A stretch of 64,000 nucleotides of DNA from Gari tellinella. Its lineage: Eukaryota; Mollusca; Bivalvia; Cardiida; Psammobiidae. The DNA is taken from positions 17,074,540-17,138,539 of the forward strand of contig OV277861.1 of the NCBI GenBank assembly GCA_922989275.2, given 5' to 3'. Below are positions 11,421-23,661 of this stretch, piece by piece. The position numbers and the translations under genes were made by a program. A model generated the notes under the pieces. The model did not search any database. It was not told where the DNA came from and was given only the letters and a program-made list of their open reading frames with translations. Numbering within the stretch: position 1 is the stretch's first letter; every line of letters begins with the position of its first letter.

Positions 11421-11942
11421 CTCAGCCAAAAAAGAAATTACCCACTTTTTACATTTACTTAACATTTAGTAAATGTTAAAGCTCCATATATTTTAGAATA
11501 CCTTATTAACTCCGTTTGTTTCAGATTATAAAGGCTCATACGTTCACCATTGTATTCCAGTAAAAACATTCAGATTAAACGACATAAGTAATAAAAAAAC
11601 GCTTAAAGTTATTCGTATTTCAAATCAAAAGGAGGTATTTTGATATTATAAGACATTCTTGTCTTAAAAACGCCATGAATATTGTGATGAATGAAAGTCT
11701 AATGTGATTCTTTTTTATTTAAGAAAAGTTCTAGCTGCTGAATATAAGCACCATTGTTGCTCTTCTATTGGAAAGTTCTGTTTTCTGTTGTTTTTCTTTT
11801 TTCAATACAATGTTCCAGTTATTTAGCCTCAATGATTTTCTGTCTTTTGCCACATTCTATAAAGCAAACTTTAAATACAGTTTATACGAGACGCTGATAA
11901 TTTAGAATACAAAAGTGGGTACTTTCTTTTTCGGCTGAGCAT
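11421..11942. mobile_element. 522-bp TIR element, full length
   Basis: The left end CTCAGCCAAAAAAGAAATTA and right end TACTTTCTTTTTCGGCTGAG are inverted copies (about 28 bp, imperfect). The left part repeats the element at 3158. It is non-autonomous with no ORF. Confidence 0.75.
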
Positions 11943-11944
11943 AT

Positions 11945-12667
11945 TAAGATAATAATCGGTCAAGAGCAAGGACGAAAGAAGAAAGAACCTGTCATTAGAG
12001 GTATATCATGTTCACAGCATGACAGCAACAATTAAACATAAATAATCAACACTAAGATAAATACTTCAAGAAGACGTAGACAATATTCTGATCAATCATT
12101 AAACACTAAAATGGTATACACTGAGTTGGATGTACTGCGTTTATTTTCTACTAGGATTTCTTCACCTCATTGGAATATCATCTTCATGCTGAAACCACGT
12201 TGCATGGAAATGCCATCCAATGTGATATACGATAAAACGTACACATTGATCAAATGTTATACACAAATGTCACAACCTATCAAGGAGTATATTCTTCATC
12301 AGCATACAATGTATATGTGAGCTGTTCACTTATGATATGCAAACAGTGAAGATCAGGGTCAGAGGGATCCTGCGTGAACCATTTGATCAGAAACTATATT
12401 GTTTGTTGTTCGGCGTTGTATTAATAAAGCCAAAGCGAAAAAGTCGAAAATGTATTAATAAATTGGAAATTCGAAATGTTCGTTTAAAAGTTTCAAGGGT
12501 GAACCCGCAAAATCCTATATCATATTGTCCGTGGTAACGCTATTCCTTAGTCTGGACTTTGCCTGCATTGGTATCTAAAGGACTTGATAAAAAAATCAAT
12601 TCCTATAATAACTGGGGATAAAACATAAAGTTATATTCTGTAGTTAGATCATCGTTCAGAATATAGG
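11945..12667. other. Non-coding stretch
   Basis: Short frames without similarity; no repeat identified. Confidence 0.4.
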
Positions 12668-12877
12668 TTAACCCTTTCAATGTCATTGACGACTTAAAGC
12701 GCGTTTGCAAACAGTTTGGATCCTTATCAGACGCCGCGATACGTGGCGTCTGATCAGGACCCAAACTGTTAGAAACTCTTATCGATATTTATTAAGTCAT
12801 GCGACTTTAAATCTAACTTTAAAACGTGTCTTGCAGACAACACTACTGAAGCAGTTGACAATAAAGCGGTGAAGGTG
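12668..12877. mobile_element. M2 element
   Basis: Left end TTAACCCTTTCAATG, hairpin GTTTGGATCCTTATCAGACG with apex CCGCGATACGTGG, right part GCAGACAACACTACTGAAGC and AAAGCGGTGAAGG. Confidence 0.75.
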
Positions 12878-13609
12878 AATCAAATATCCCGAATAATTTT
12901 ATCTTAAAAATGTTTAATAGAATACACAATCCAGTCACACTCTGCAACAATGACACTTAAAGGAAGACTAATTGGTTGCAGTTAGATCAGGTATCAGCTT
13001 AATACAGAAGAAGCTCCAGCAGACAGCAGAAGTCTTCTACTTTGCAGTTGTCTTGATAGCAAATACCTTAACCTCAAGCAATGCAACACATGGGCATTTA
13101 CTGTTAGATCTTTTTATACAATTTGTGATCATTAATCAGATTGCCAGTTTCATTCTGACACATGACTTCCTGTTTTCCCAAAAACGAATTTTTAACGAAT
13201 CAATCAATGTCATGAAACCCGTTAACTATTTAGTTCACTTATAGCTATCAAATATAACACAACGCATCCTATAGATTGTATGTAATGGAGTGTAATTACA
13301 ACAATGCCTCAAATGGGGAACCGTACAAGTATCATGTGTTGATTCATAACACATATTGTTATCTAATTCTATTAGCTGTCTCTATACTTTACGCCCGTAC
13401 TGTATTTTCATCGTGCCCAGTGTTATTTGTAAACGGGTTCCAACCTAATTGACACGTAAAGAGGCGTCCGATCAGGTTCCGAATTGTTTACGTTTTGTTT
13501 GATTACAATAAACCCTGTCAGTGCCTTATACCGAGCACGGTTTAGAAGCTGATTTAACAACTCTTATCGCGGCGTCTTATCAGTTATTTGACACTTATTT
13601 TTATATTGC

Positions 13610-13860
13610 TTAACTCTTTCCTCCCTGAAACTTTAAATGGACAATTCCAGTTTCCATTTGAGTCTAGTCCATTTTTGGCCTTTAAGGGTCGTTTTTGTTA
13701 ATGTTTGGCATTATGACAAACAGTGAAGACCCTGATCAGAGGGCTCCTTTCGGAGCCCTCTGATCTGGGTCTTCACTGTTTGCACAGGACAAGTGTACGA
13801 CTCATATGTACACTGTTTGAAAAGGACGCCTATATGCGGGACTAGACTTCAAAGGGTTAA
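13610..13860. mobile_element. M4 element
   Basis: TTAA-bounded. The central hairpin runs from CAAACAGTGAAGACCCTG to its complement, apex GGGCTCCTTTCGGAGCCC. Outer markers are AAACTTTAAATGGACAATTC and GGACGCCTATATGCGGGACT. Confidence 0.85.
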
Positions 13861-13888
13861 GTTAATATGAAAAATGAAAGCAAATCGT

Positions 13889-14549
13889 CGGCCTAATATC
13901 AAAACCTCGTATAAGGCCAATTTTCAGAAAATCACTTTTTACATCTTAGGAAAAGATTGCGCCTATACGCATATTCTGACAAAGCGCCGTTCTTCTATCC
14001 CAATGATACAGACTGTAAACAGTCACCTGATGAAATGTCGTATACTGATTGGTGCAAAAGTCTTAATTTCAAAACATCGTACTTGGTAAGACAAATTTGT
14101 AGTTTTGTGATTTGTCTGTATCTCTCAGTCTTTGGAACGACATGAAGCAATAGAATTATAGGTATTGTTTGAGTGTATGTTTTTACTATTCATTTGTCTA
14201 GTTACATAGCCTTTAAATGCCATTTTCTGTTATGTTTTTGAAATACGAGGTTTTTACCTATGTACATTCATGGGAAGCAATTTGAACTATATACGATATT
14301 TTGATTTGATATATTCATAAATTTGTGTTAAAGTGATGTCAAAGAGTCGTATTCAACAATAATTAAATTATTACTCAATTATCCTTTGTACTTAGTCGAA
14401 AATCAGTTAGTGACATATTATAGTATGATATCTTAATTATACATTTCAAATTTATAGAGACTATGTCAATGTTTGAAATAGCTAGACAAAAAAAGTATCT
14501 CCTGTAAAAAATTTAAAAACTGACTATACGAGGTTTTGATATTAGGCCG
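13889..14549. mobile_element. 661-bp element with 25-bp perfect terminal inverted repeats
   Basis: Both ends carry CGGCCTAATATCAAAACCTC continuing to GTATA, inverted. A partial internal repeat CGAGGTTTTTACC lies at about 14248. It has no transposase; two short overlapping frames begin at its left end but have no similarity. Confidence 0.8.
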
Positions 14550-15140
14550 GCGAAATGTTTCACCGAGATGACATCACTACAGAGAAGTGCACAATTGTAT
14601 GTACATTCTAGCTGTGTCTGTGTGTTTGGTAAGGGAAGACAGGTTGCATAGAATGATAACGTTACATAATAAACATGAGACTCATGTCATAAACTGGAAA
14701 TGCTATAATGATCTTAGCGTCTATTCAATACTTCAACAGTGAAAACAGTTGGTGTTCTCTATTTACTTACTTTTTATTTTCCTGCTATAACAAATGCTGT
14801 ATTACAGCAATTACTGATGTCTAGATTCAAGACCTTTCAAAATAACTCCCCGGTGCTGATGTTGAAACAGGTGACAGCTTAAACCATTTGAACGTTTCGG
14901 AAGGGTATTTATGTCATTTTCCAGTAGAGTATCTGTAAAGGGTACGTCTTTCCTCTACAAACATTTTTTCCCCAGGTTATTAGCCCCTGAATGTGCAATA
15001 GATTGTTAAAACAACCCTTCATAGTCTTAAATGGACTAGGTTTATTTAAAAACTGGAATTGTATAGTTGAATAAAACACAAGGTGGTTTTATATGCTAAT
15101 TTACGGTTTAAAAGATAAAGCAGATTAGTACTCCTTTAGT
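14550..15140. other. Non-coding stretch
   Basis: Nothing recognised. Confidence 0.4.
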
Positions 15141-15234
15141 ATTTTGTTGACTTTACTTGCATGCTAGTTTAAGCAACCGCATCAGTTACACACAATGTGT
15201 ACGTGTTGAATGTGGTCGTAACATTTAGTCTTTC

Positions 15235-15375
15235 TGAAATATATAGAGGATATTGAATGAGTGTGTTGTCAGTCGTGAATTTATTGAACGAGTTGGATAA
15301 AATAATATGTTGCGAGCCTTGGCGACTGACTACACACGAATTTGATATCCTATTTATCACATAAACACCAAATGA
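15235..15375. repeat. H-type hairpin element (copy in first duplicate)
   Basis: ATATAGAGGATATTGAATGA to ATATCCTATTTATCACATAA, centre GCGAGCCTTGGCGA. Relatives are at 17086, 19931 and 36277. Confidence 0.65.
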
Positions 15376-16035
15376 CACTAAAATCCGAACGCTCTTACTT
15401 TCACTTTTGCCCTCGGCTCTTAGGAAAACGATTCGTCATATGAGTTATTCGGTTTTATTCATCCGTAAATAAAAACACCAATCAAACTAAAATAAAGAAA
15501 ATCAACATCAATGTGTTGTGTAAAGATTTTTCCGATACCAAATTCAAATTTTAACTTAATATTTAATTTAAAACTGTTCCAACTGACTAAAAATGATCAT
15601 TTGACAGCCAGAATCAAGTTTTGTTTACAAAATAACGTCGTTATAGCAACACGACGTCATTATTATTGTAACGTCTACATTTGAATAACAGTCTGAGTCA
15701 CTGTTCTACTAGAGCTCTACGTAGCCTAATTTGCAGCCTGAATTTGCGGGATTGCCATGGATAATGTTTTTAGGACACGTGGAAATGTTTTAAATCCCTA
15801 GTGGTGAAATTATTTCGTCTAGATTTTCTTAACTGATTTAAAGTCGGCGTAGTAATACAGTATTTTGGTGATTCGAAAATTAGTATAAAATATATATACG
15901 TATATGCCCAGTGGGCCGTGTGCTTTTTACGGCCCTCTATATTTTGCACGGTTATGTGATAAACTGCCTTAATACATGTTCTCCCTTTAGAACGATTGCT
16001 AAAAATCAAACAATGTTGCAAACAACCACACGCAT

Positions 16036-16286
16036 TTAACCCTTTACCTGATAGCCTATTTCTAGTATTGAAAATAGGTGACTACTTAAAGCAGGTTGAA
16101 AGTAAAGCAGAATGCGCCCTAAGGCGCATTCTGCTTTACTTTCAGCCTGCTTTAAGCTTCCATGTGCTAGAATATTGAAAATGTTCCCTGTACTATATAA
16201 TCATGACTGATTAAATTGGAACTATTTTCTTCAGCGGAGGAAAAATTAAATACGCTAAAAGTCGCTTCTATGGGGTAAAGGGTTAA
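16036..16286. mobile_element. M1 element
   Basis: Well preserved, TTAA-bounded, with perfect hairpin apex ATGCGCCCTAAGGCGCAT. Confidence 0.9.
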
Positions 16287-16361
16287 TGAAGCCATTTAAC
16301 GTTATCTTGTAAAGCGCCCGATGAAAGACTTTCATTAGCTATTTGTAATACATGTTATGCA

Positions 16362-16612
16362 TTAACCCTTTGAACCCTAGTCCCGCATATAGGCGTCCTT
16401 TTTAAACAGTGTACATGTGAATAGTACACTTGTCCTGTGCAAACAGTGAAGACCCAGATCAGAGGGCTCCGAAAGGAGCCCTCTGATCAGGGTATTCACT
16501 GTTTGTCATAATGCCTATTATTGACAAAAACAACCCTTAAAAGTCAGAAATGGACTAGACTAAAACGGAAACTGGAATTGTCCATTTAAAGTTTCAGGGA
16601 GGAAAGGGTTAA
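16362..16612. mobile_element. M4 element, reverse orientation
   Basis: TTAA-bounded; hairpin CAAACAGTGAAGACCCAG with apex GGGCTCCGAAAGGAGCCC; 75 bp from the preceding M1. Confidence 0.88.
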
Positions 16613-17085
16613 TTTACTCTTTCTCGGTCAATCCTACATTTTACGGTAACAACAACTAGACGTAAAAATAGTATTTTTAACATTTTTAGCAATAAACTTA
16701 ATAAACATTGATCCTAACGCTTCTGTAGGAAGTCTCTGTGTTACTTTGGTTTAGTATGAAGCTGTTTCTTCAGACATGACCTCTTACCACGAACTTGTTA
16801 TTCTTATATTTCTGAGACATATTCGGGACAATATTTACATACTGGAGTAACACATATACTTTGCATTAGCTCGTCAAAAGACCTATGTTTCCCTTTGAAT
16901 TGTTTATTGTAAGATAAATCTGATACGTGTAAGGTTACAGATCATATGCGCAGCATGGACAAGGCAAATATAAATTGCACCAATAATGCCTATTTTGTTG
17001 ACTTTACTTGCATGCTAGTTTAAGCAACCGCATCAGTTACACACAATGTGTACGTGTTGAATGTGGTCGTAACATTTAGTCTTTC

Positions 17086-17226
17086 TGAAATATATAGAGG
17101 ATATTGAATGAGTGTGTTGTTAGTCGTGAATTTATTAAACGAGTTGGATAAAATAATATGTTGCGAGCCTTGGCGACTGACTACACACGAATTTGATATC
17201 CTATTTATCACATAAACACCAAATGA
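17086..17226. repeat. H-type hairpin element (copy in second duplicate)
   Basis: Counterpart of 15235-15375 with a few base changes. Confidence 0.65.
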
Positions 17227-17886
17227 CACTAAAATCCGAACGCTCTTACTTTCACTTTTGCCCTCGGCTCTTAGGAAAACGATTCGTCATATGAGTTATT
17301 CGGTTTTATTCATCCGTAGATAAAAACATCAATCAAACTAAAATAAAGAAAATCAACATCAATGTGTTGTGTAAAGACTTTTCCGATACCAAATTCAAAT
17401 TTTAACTTAATATTTAATTTAAAACTGTTCTAACTGACTAAAAATGATAATTTGACAGTTAAAATCAAGTTTTGTTTTCAAAATAACGTCGTTAGAGCAA
17501 CACGACGTCATTATTATTGTAACGTCTACATTTGAATAACAGTCTGAGTCACTGTTCTACTAGAGCTCTACGTAGCCTAATTTGCAGCCTGAATTTGCGG
17601 GATTGCCATGGATAATGTTTTTAGGACACGTGGAAATGTTTTAAATCCCTAGTGGTGAAATTATTTCGTCTAGATTTTCTTAACTGATTTAAAGTCGGCG
17701 TAGTAATACAGTATTTTGGTGATTCGAAAATTAGTATAAAATATATATACGTATATGCCCAGTGGGCCGTGTGCTTTTTACGGCCCTCTATATTTTGCAC
17801 GGTTATGTGATAAACTGCCTTAATACATGTTCTCCCTTTAGAACGATTGCTAAAAATCAAACAATGTTGCAAACAACCACACGCAT

Positions 17887-18137
17887 TTAACCCTTTACCT
17901 GATAGCCTATTTCTAGTATTGAAAATAGGTGACTACTTAAAGCAGGTTGAAAGTAAAGCAGAATGCGCCCTAAGGCGCATTCTGCTTTACTTTCAGCCTG
18001 CTTTAAGCTTCCATGTGCTAGAATATTGAAAATGTTCCCTGTACTATATAATCATGGCTGATTAAATTGGAACTATTTTCTTCAGCGGAGGAAAAATTAA
18101 ATACGCTAAAAGTCGCTTCTATGGGGTAAAGGGTTAA
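17887..18137. mobile_element. M1 element (second duplicate)
   Basis: Copy of 16036-16286 with one base difference noticed (ATCATGGCTGA). Confidence 0.9.
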
Positions 18138-18212
18138 TGAAGCCATTTAACGTTATCTTGTAAAGCGCCCGATGAAAGACTTTCATTAGCTATTTGTAAT
18201 ACATGTTATGCA

Positions 18213-18463
18213 TTAACCCTTTGAACCCTAGTCCCGCATATAGGCGTCCTTTTTAAACAGTGTACATGTGAATAGTACACTTGTCCTGTGCAAACAGTGA
18301 AGACCCAGATCAGAGGGCTCCGAAAGGAGCCCTCTGATCAGGGTATTCACTGTTTGTCATAATGCCTATTATTGACAAAAACAACCCTTAAAAGTCAGAA
18401 ATGGACTAGACTAAAACGGAAACTGGAATTGTCCATTTAAAGTTTCAGGGAGGAAAGGGTTAA
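18213..18463. mobile_element. M4 element (second duplicate)
   Basis: Copy of 16362-16612. Confidence 0.88.
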
Positions 18464-18849
18464 TTTACTCTTTCTCGGTCAATCCTACATTTTACGGTAA
18501 CAACAACTAGACGTAAAAATAGTATTTTTAACATTTTTAGCAATAAACTTAATAAACATTGATCCTAACGCTTCTGTAGGAAGTCTCTGTGTTACTTTGG
18601 TTTAGTATGAAGCTGTTTCTTCAGACATGACCTCTTACCACGAACTTGTTATTCTTATATTTCTGAGACATATTCGGGACAATATTTACATACTGGAGTA
18701 ACACATATACTTTGCATTAGCTCGTCAAAAGACCTATGTTTCCCTTTGAATTGTTTATTGTAAGATAAATCTGATACGTGTAAGGTTACAGATCATATGC
18801 GCAGCATGGACAAGGCAAATATAAATTGCACCAATAATGCCTATTTTGT

Positions 18850-19085
18850 TCAACGTTTGACTTATGTTACATAGCATTGCAGTTCAGAAAGGAACAACAG
18901 GCTTTATATGATTGCTACCGCCACAAATAAGTTTATTCATTATCCACACGGATATAACAATATAAAGATTTTGAATGATATCAGAAATCTAGCAGGCCGT
19001 TTAGTTTTTTATTCGAGAAGCATAAAACACACCATAAAAAATTATGTATATACAAATGAGAAGTGGCATGACAAAACCTGCCTTA
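18850..19085. other. Non-coding stretch
   Basis: No supported coding sequence. Confidence 0.4.
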
Positions 19086-19170
19086 TTGCATTGCAAATAG
19101 TGTAGATCAAGGCAAGCGGCCGTGTATTTGACGCGGCGGCTGGCCTTGGTCTTCACTGTTTGACACACAC
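19086..19170. repeat. Hairpin core with CTGTTTG edge
   Basis: GCAAATAGTGTAGATCAAGG, apex region with GCGGCCG/GCGGCGG, then CCTTGGTCTTCACTGTTTG. Same layout as M4 cores but a different stem; ends not identified. Confidence 0.55.
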
Positions 19171-19179
19171 AGTCATCTA

Positions 19180-19930
19180 AAGGATTGTATTTAGCAGTAC
19201 TATCTACGGTATTTGGCAATGTGGACCAAACTCAGATACAGAGCCTTGGGTGACAACGGCGTTTGGTATGTGCAATGTTGCAATGCAATAAGGCAGGTTT
19301 GTCATGACTCGCCTCAGATATTTTGCTGTTATTAATTACTTGTTCTAAAGTCAAGTGCAATTGATATTGCAAATACAAAACAACTTTTAACTAAACAATG
19401 TGAATTGTTGGATCTGACATTAGGCTATGCCTCTTTCAAATAATCTTTCAAATTATCTTTGACAACGTCCGTTATTTTTAACTCTCTACGTTTTTTTGTG
19501 TGAGAATTTGATACTGTTTTGTTGATTGTAGCTGTGTAAACTTCCCTAGGGGTTAAACCGCTATATACACTGTCCTGCTGTGTTTATATTTTTCACGATA
19601 TACTCATTATTAGAATCGGTATTATTTATATTCTGTTCGATTCAGATTTTCATTATATTGAAATTCCGTTAAAATAAGTTTGACTGTATTTTAATTTCAG
19701 AAAAAGAACTTTCAAACCACAAACAAACATAGCTTTTAAGAGGATAGGAACAGGAGCCTTTGTGTCTGAAACCAGAGAAAATGGAATGGGAGTCCTGAGA
19801 CCGCTTTTGAATGACAACATCCACTGCATACACCCTAATGATTGGAAAGACAAACTGGTATTTAAGTTCACAGTGTCGCATCTTTTAACTCATTCTACCC
19901 TTAAACTTCAAATTGACAATGTTTAATGTT
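19180..19930. other. Non-coding stretch
   Basis: Overlapping short minus-strand frames at 19653-19881 show no similarity I recognise. Confidence 0.4.
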
Positions 19931-20342
19931 ATATAGAGGATCTTACATGAGTGATAATTAATTATCATTTTTTATAAACGAGTTGACTAAAACAATATGA
20001 CGCAAGCCTTGGCGAACGCCGGTTATATTTATTTTAGTCAACAAGTTTATTAAAAATGATAAATAATGAGCACGAATGTTAGATTCTATTTATCACATAA
20101 ACATTTTAAAACCCTATTAAGTCAACTGAATCCGTAGTTTGTAGTCTCTCCGCCATATGTATTTTCCGCCAAAATTTGTCGTTGTTTATAGAAACGTCAT
20201 GGCAAATTACGTCCTTTGGCTCCCCGCATCATGCAGTGTTTGTGGACGAACAGGTAGGGCCGGAGCCCAAATATTGATATTTCACTATCATTTATTGAAT
20301 GGCTTTATTACACTACCAGAGGCGGTTTTATGTGATAAATAG
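19931..20342. mobile_element. H-type foldback element
   Basis: ATATAGAGGATCTTACATGA, then GAGTTGACTAAAACAATATG, centre GCAAGCCTTGGCGA, complement TATTTTAGTCAACAAG, and a tail matching 36400-36680 (TGGCTCCCCGCATCATGCAG, GGGCCGGAGCCCAAA). Confidence 0.75.
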
Positions 20343-20443
20343 TAATATATACCATTGTAAAGAGACTTTTGATAAGTGTTTCTCATAGGAAAAGTACGCG
20401 AAGACAATGACGTCAGAGGGCTGGAAGAGTACATGTATTTATG

Positions 20444-20655
20444 TTAACCCTTTCACTCTCAATAACGTCATAAAGCGCATTTGCAAACAGTTTTGGTCCA
20501 GTCAGACAACGCGTTACGCGGCGTCTAATCAGGATCAAAACAGATCTGCCACTTGGTTTGAAATAACGTCAGTTATACTGCCTTAAATCTAACTTTGAAA
20601 CGACATTGCAGACAACAATATTGAAGCAGACGACACTATGGCGGTGAAGGGGTAA
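20444..20655. mobile_element. M2 element
   Basis: TTAACCCTTTCACTCTCAAT, hairpin AGACAACGCGTTACGCGGCGTCT, then GCAGACAACAATATTGAAGC. The right stem is damaged. Confidence 0.75.
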
Positions 20656-21063
20656 AAATATCACGATAAATTTGATTATGACAGGGTTAAACTAGATATC
20701 CAGTTACTGTCATACGCATGCTGCAGAAAAAGTACACTGAAGATGAAATACTCGCAAAGCTTTAAGTGCATCGGCTCGTTAATAGATTTCAACAGACGGG
20801 GTCAGTTGAGGATAGCCGACACAACAACAGTGGAACGTTGCAGAGAACTAGGAAGTTATTCAGAAGACCTAATTATATATTGCAAAATGACAAACTGTGT
20901 GGAGTAAATTCAAAATATTTGTAGATGAAAACCCTTCTTTGGTGATTACCCTGATATGCCGTTTGTTTTCTAAATTAATGTATTTCAACTTATCCACTTT
21001 TTTATCACGATAATACAAATAACGTCGTCGCAACATTTGTCTCAATTGGATAATGACATATAC

Positions 21064-21391
21064 AGTGCTCCCTCAATACAACGGCCTTCCGAATAACGAA
21101 TCCCTCATTACAAACAACGCTTCCACTCTTCCCAAGACTATTATGCCTAACGCTTTCACTGCTGAAATATAATCTGCTTAAAACTGTTGTCTGAAAAAAG
21201 ATTATTATGACAGAAAAAATGACAAGTAGCAAACAGTTTGAATCCAGATCAGACGCCGCGAAACGCGGCGTCTGATCTGGGTGCAAGCTGTTTGGAAATG
21301 TACGCCAATTTCCCTCCCTAATTCCCATCAAACTACCCACACACTCGTTGTCTTCCCTTCTGTGTCGTTGTAGAGAGAGAGAGAGAGCACT
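21064..21391. mobile_element. M3 element
   Basis: Ends AGTGCTCCCTCAATACAACG and its inverted form ending GAGAGAGCACT (with a GA run at 21373-21387), hairpin AGACGCCGCGAAACGCGGCG. TATAC-like sequence on both sides may be the target duplication. A 147-residue minus frame across it is not a gene. Confidence 0.8.
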
Positions 21392-22276
21392 GTATACAGT
21401 TAAATTTCTGGTTTGAAGCATTTTTGCATGAGCGTTTAGAAAGTACATAAAATCAAAAGAGTGTGGCGCAACAAGGCATATGTAAATAAAATATTCTTAG
21501 TGCAGTGATAATGTTACTAAATATTGAGAGTACTTTATAAAGAAAATAGGATATCAGTTGTTGGACTCAGTTTTCTCACATAACTACCGGTACCCTTGTT
21601 TTCTCACCTCTCGGACAGAGGTATCCCGAAATCTAGAGGGTGTGAGATAACCTTTACTCGCTTTTCAGGGATGCTCGACCACATTTTGTTACTATAAATA
21701 GCCGTACAGCAAACCTTGTCTGGCACTGTATCCTTCCGCCCAATTTGGTTTAAAGCAAGGGAAAGGGCGGCTACTCTTACAGAAATGCCCTAAAATTTAA
21801 AATGGACCACAAGCTACGTTCACAGAGAAAATTACATTGAGACTTTTACAGTAGACTCTACACTTGTCTGTGGCTTTCGACAATTCAATGATACGATGTT
21901 TAAACAGTGATTAATGTGGTTGTTGTTGATTGTTTCACATGATCGAGTTTACGCGTAAGGTCACGTTCTTACGTGACGTCATTGACGTCGGTACATGTAT
22001 TTACTTACTGTGCTGGTGGTCTTTTTGATTGTAAGGTTGTGGAACCGAGTTTATATTTTATGTACACTGTTCGTCTTTATAGGTGAATATAGGAGATAAG
22101 TGTGAGGTTGGGCGCCCCATAACCCAGGTTTAACCCCCAGTGGTTGTTAATAATTAATTAATTTATAATTGATTATTGATTGCTACTGACCGTACCAAGG
22201 CGGGCTCCTATGTTCACTTAGCTTTATGTTTGTCTTGTGTGTTGTTTTCTATTTAGTGTGTGGATGAAGGAATGGT

Positions 22277-22323
22277 ATTGCGTGTGTGTGTGTGTGTGGT
22301 TGTGTGTGTGTGTGTGTGTGTGT
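22277..22323 (+). repeat. (TG)n microsatellite in the first direct repeat
   Basis: Interrupted TG runs within the retroelement repeat. A shorter version is at about 23627-23661 in the second copy. Confidence 0.9.
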
Positions 22324-22448
22324 TTGTTATGGTATGGCTGTGTGTGTGTTCTGCTTTAGAGATGGGTGTATTGTTTGTGTTGCGTTTCCTGCTTGAGTCT
22401 TCTTTCGTATTTATTTACTCGAACACGTCGGCGCCATAATAATGACAC

Positions 22449-23084
22449 TTGGTACACAAAAAGTGTATTTACCCAAAAGAATTACGCCTTAATAAAACAA
22501 ACGAGTCAAATTTATCGGCACCATTTTTAGATTTGGATCTTTTAATAAATAACGGTATTGTTTCTTCTAAGATGTACGATAAACGAGATGATTTTGATTT
22601 TAGTATTGTAAACTATCCTCATCTAGATGGCGATGTTCCCCGTTCTACATCTTACGGGGTTTATATTTCACAACTTATTCGTTTTGCTAGGGCTTGTACC
22701 TCTGTTGAGGACTTCCACATTCGTAATAAAACTATTACTGAAAAGCTTCTTAAACAGGGGTACAGATTTCATAAACTTCGTAAAACATTTTCTAAATTCT
22801 TTTATAGAAATCTTCCTCTCATTAACAAGTATATATGTAACTTAAAGTCTTTTCTGCGGCAAGGTATTTCACATCCGGAGTTTTATGGTGATGTGATTTA
22901 CAGACTTCGTAAGATTCTTGGACATATGCATTTTCAAAACCTATTTGTGAAACGTATTAGATTTTTCCTAAAAAAAGATTATGATCCAACTATATTGCTG
23001 CGCACTTCACGTTTGGTTATCGATCAATCTACAATTGATAACTATGCTTTCTTCTTTGGTTGTGCGACGACAGACAGGGCTTAG
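22449..23084 (+). pseudogene. C-terminal part of a retroelement reverse transcriptase, probably Penelope-like
   Basis: An open 211-codon frame lacks a true ATG at its start and begins inside the polymerase domain (APFLDLDL, then GIVSSKMYDKRDDFDFSIVN and SYGVYISQLIRFARAC). A basic thumb-like region (KLLKQGYRFHKLRKTFSKF) follows, ending in TAG after CATTDRA. I recognise this from a reverse transcriptase family common in molluscs and lancelets. The PFLD motif, the thumb and the flanking direct repeats suggest Penelope-like elements. The catalytic YxDD block and any GIY-YIG endonuclease are missing, so the copy is 5'-truncated and dead. A DIRS-type or other origin is the main alternative. Confidence 0.65.
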
Positions 23085-23626
23085 CACTACATGATGATGT
23101 ATCTCTAAAGCCGTTCTTAACCGGGAGAGTTATGTCGGATTTTCGTGCTTTGGTTTTTCTCTCCCTCTCTGTCGTACCCTAAACCCTCCCATGTCTTACA
23201 GTTACTCGTGACTACAGACTATTCGCTTGAGTACAATTTGACCGTTGCCATAGTGGGTTATTTTTAACACGGGCTTGAATGTTTAATTCTTTCCCGTGTT
23301 ACTAATAATCCTGTCAGAGAATTTTGTTGGATGTTTTACATGTATTTACTTACTGTGCTGGCGGTCTTTTTGATTGTAAGGTTGTGGAACAGGGTTTATA
23401 TTTTATGTACACTGTTCGTCTTTATAGGTGAATATAGGAGATAAGTGTGAGGTTGGGCGCCCCTAAACCCAGGTTTAACCCCCCAGTGGTTGTTAATAAT
23501 TAATTAATTTATAATTGATTATTGATTGCTACTGACCGTACCAAGGCGGGCTCCTATGTTCACTTAGCTTTATGTTTGTCTTGCGTGTTGTTTTCTATTT
23601 AGTGTGTGGATGAAGGAATGGTATTG

Positions 23627-23661
23627 CGTGTGTGTGTGTGTGTGGTTGTGTGTGTGTGTGT
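23627..23661 (+). repeat. (TG)n microsatellite in the second direct repeat
   Basis: Counterpart of the tract at 22277-22323, shorter by about 14 bases. Confidence 0.88.

Larger units (their letters stand above)
15141..16991. repeat. Tandem duplication, first copy (1,851 bp)
   Basis: It begins ATTTTGTTGACTTTACTTGC, is repeated head to tail at 16992, and contains one H-type hairpin, one M1 and one M4 element. Differences from the second copy are few and lie mainly within about 15265-15650. ORFs repeated in both copies on both strands are not conserved genes, just copies. Confidence 0.95.
16992..18842. repeat. Tandem duplication, second copy (1,851 bp)
   Basis: It starts and ends at the 8-bp sequence ATTTTGTT, which appears at 15141, 16992 and 18843. 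This pattern fits unequal exchange or replication slippage at microhomology. An assembly duplication is possible but the base differences argue for two real copies or alleles. Confidence 0.93.

Noticed and set aside
15169..18029. ORFs of 69, 83 and 60 residues that occur twice with nearly identical sequence
   Set aside because: Identity comes from the 1,851-bp DNA duplication; frames overlap hairpin elements and show no protein family.
21005..21448. 147-residue minus-strand ORF
   Set aside because: It is a read-through of an M3 element including its hairpin and GA repeat.
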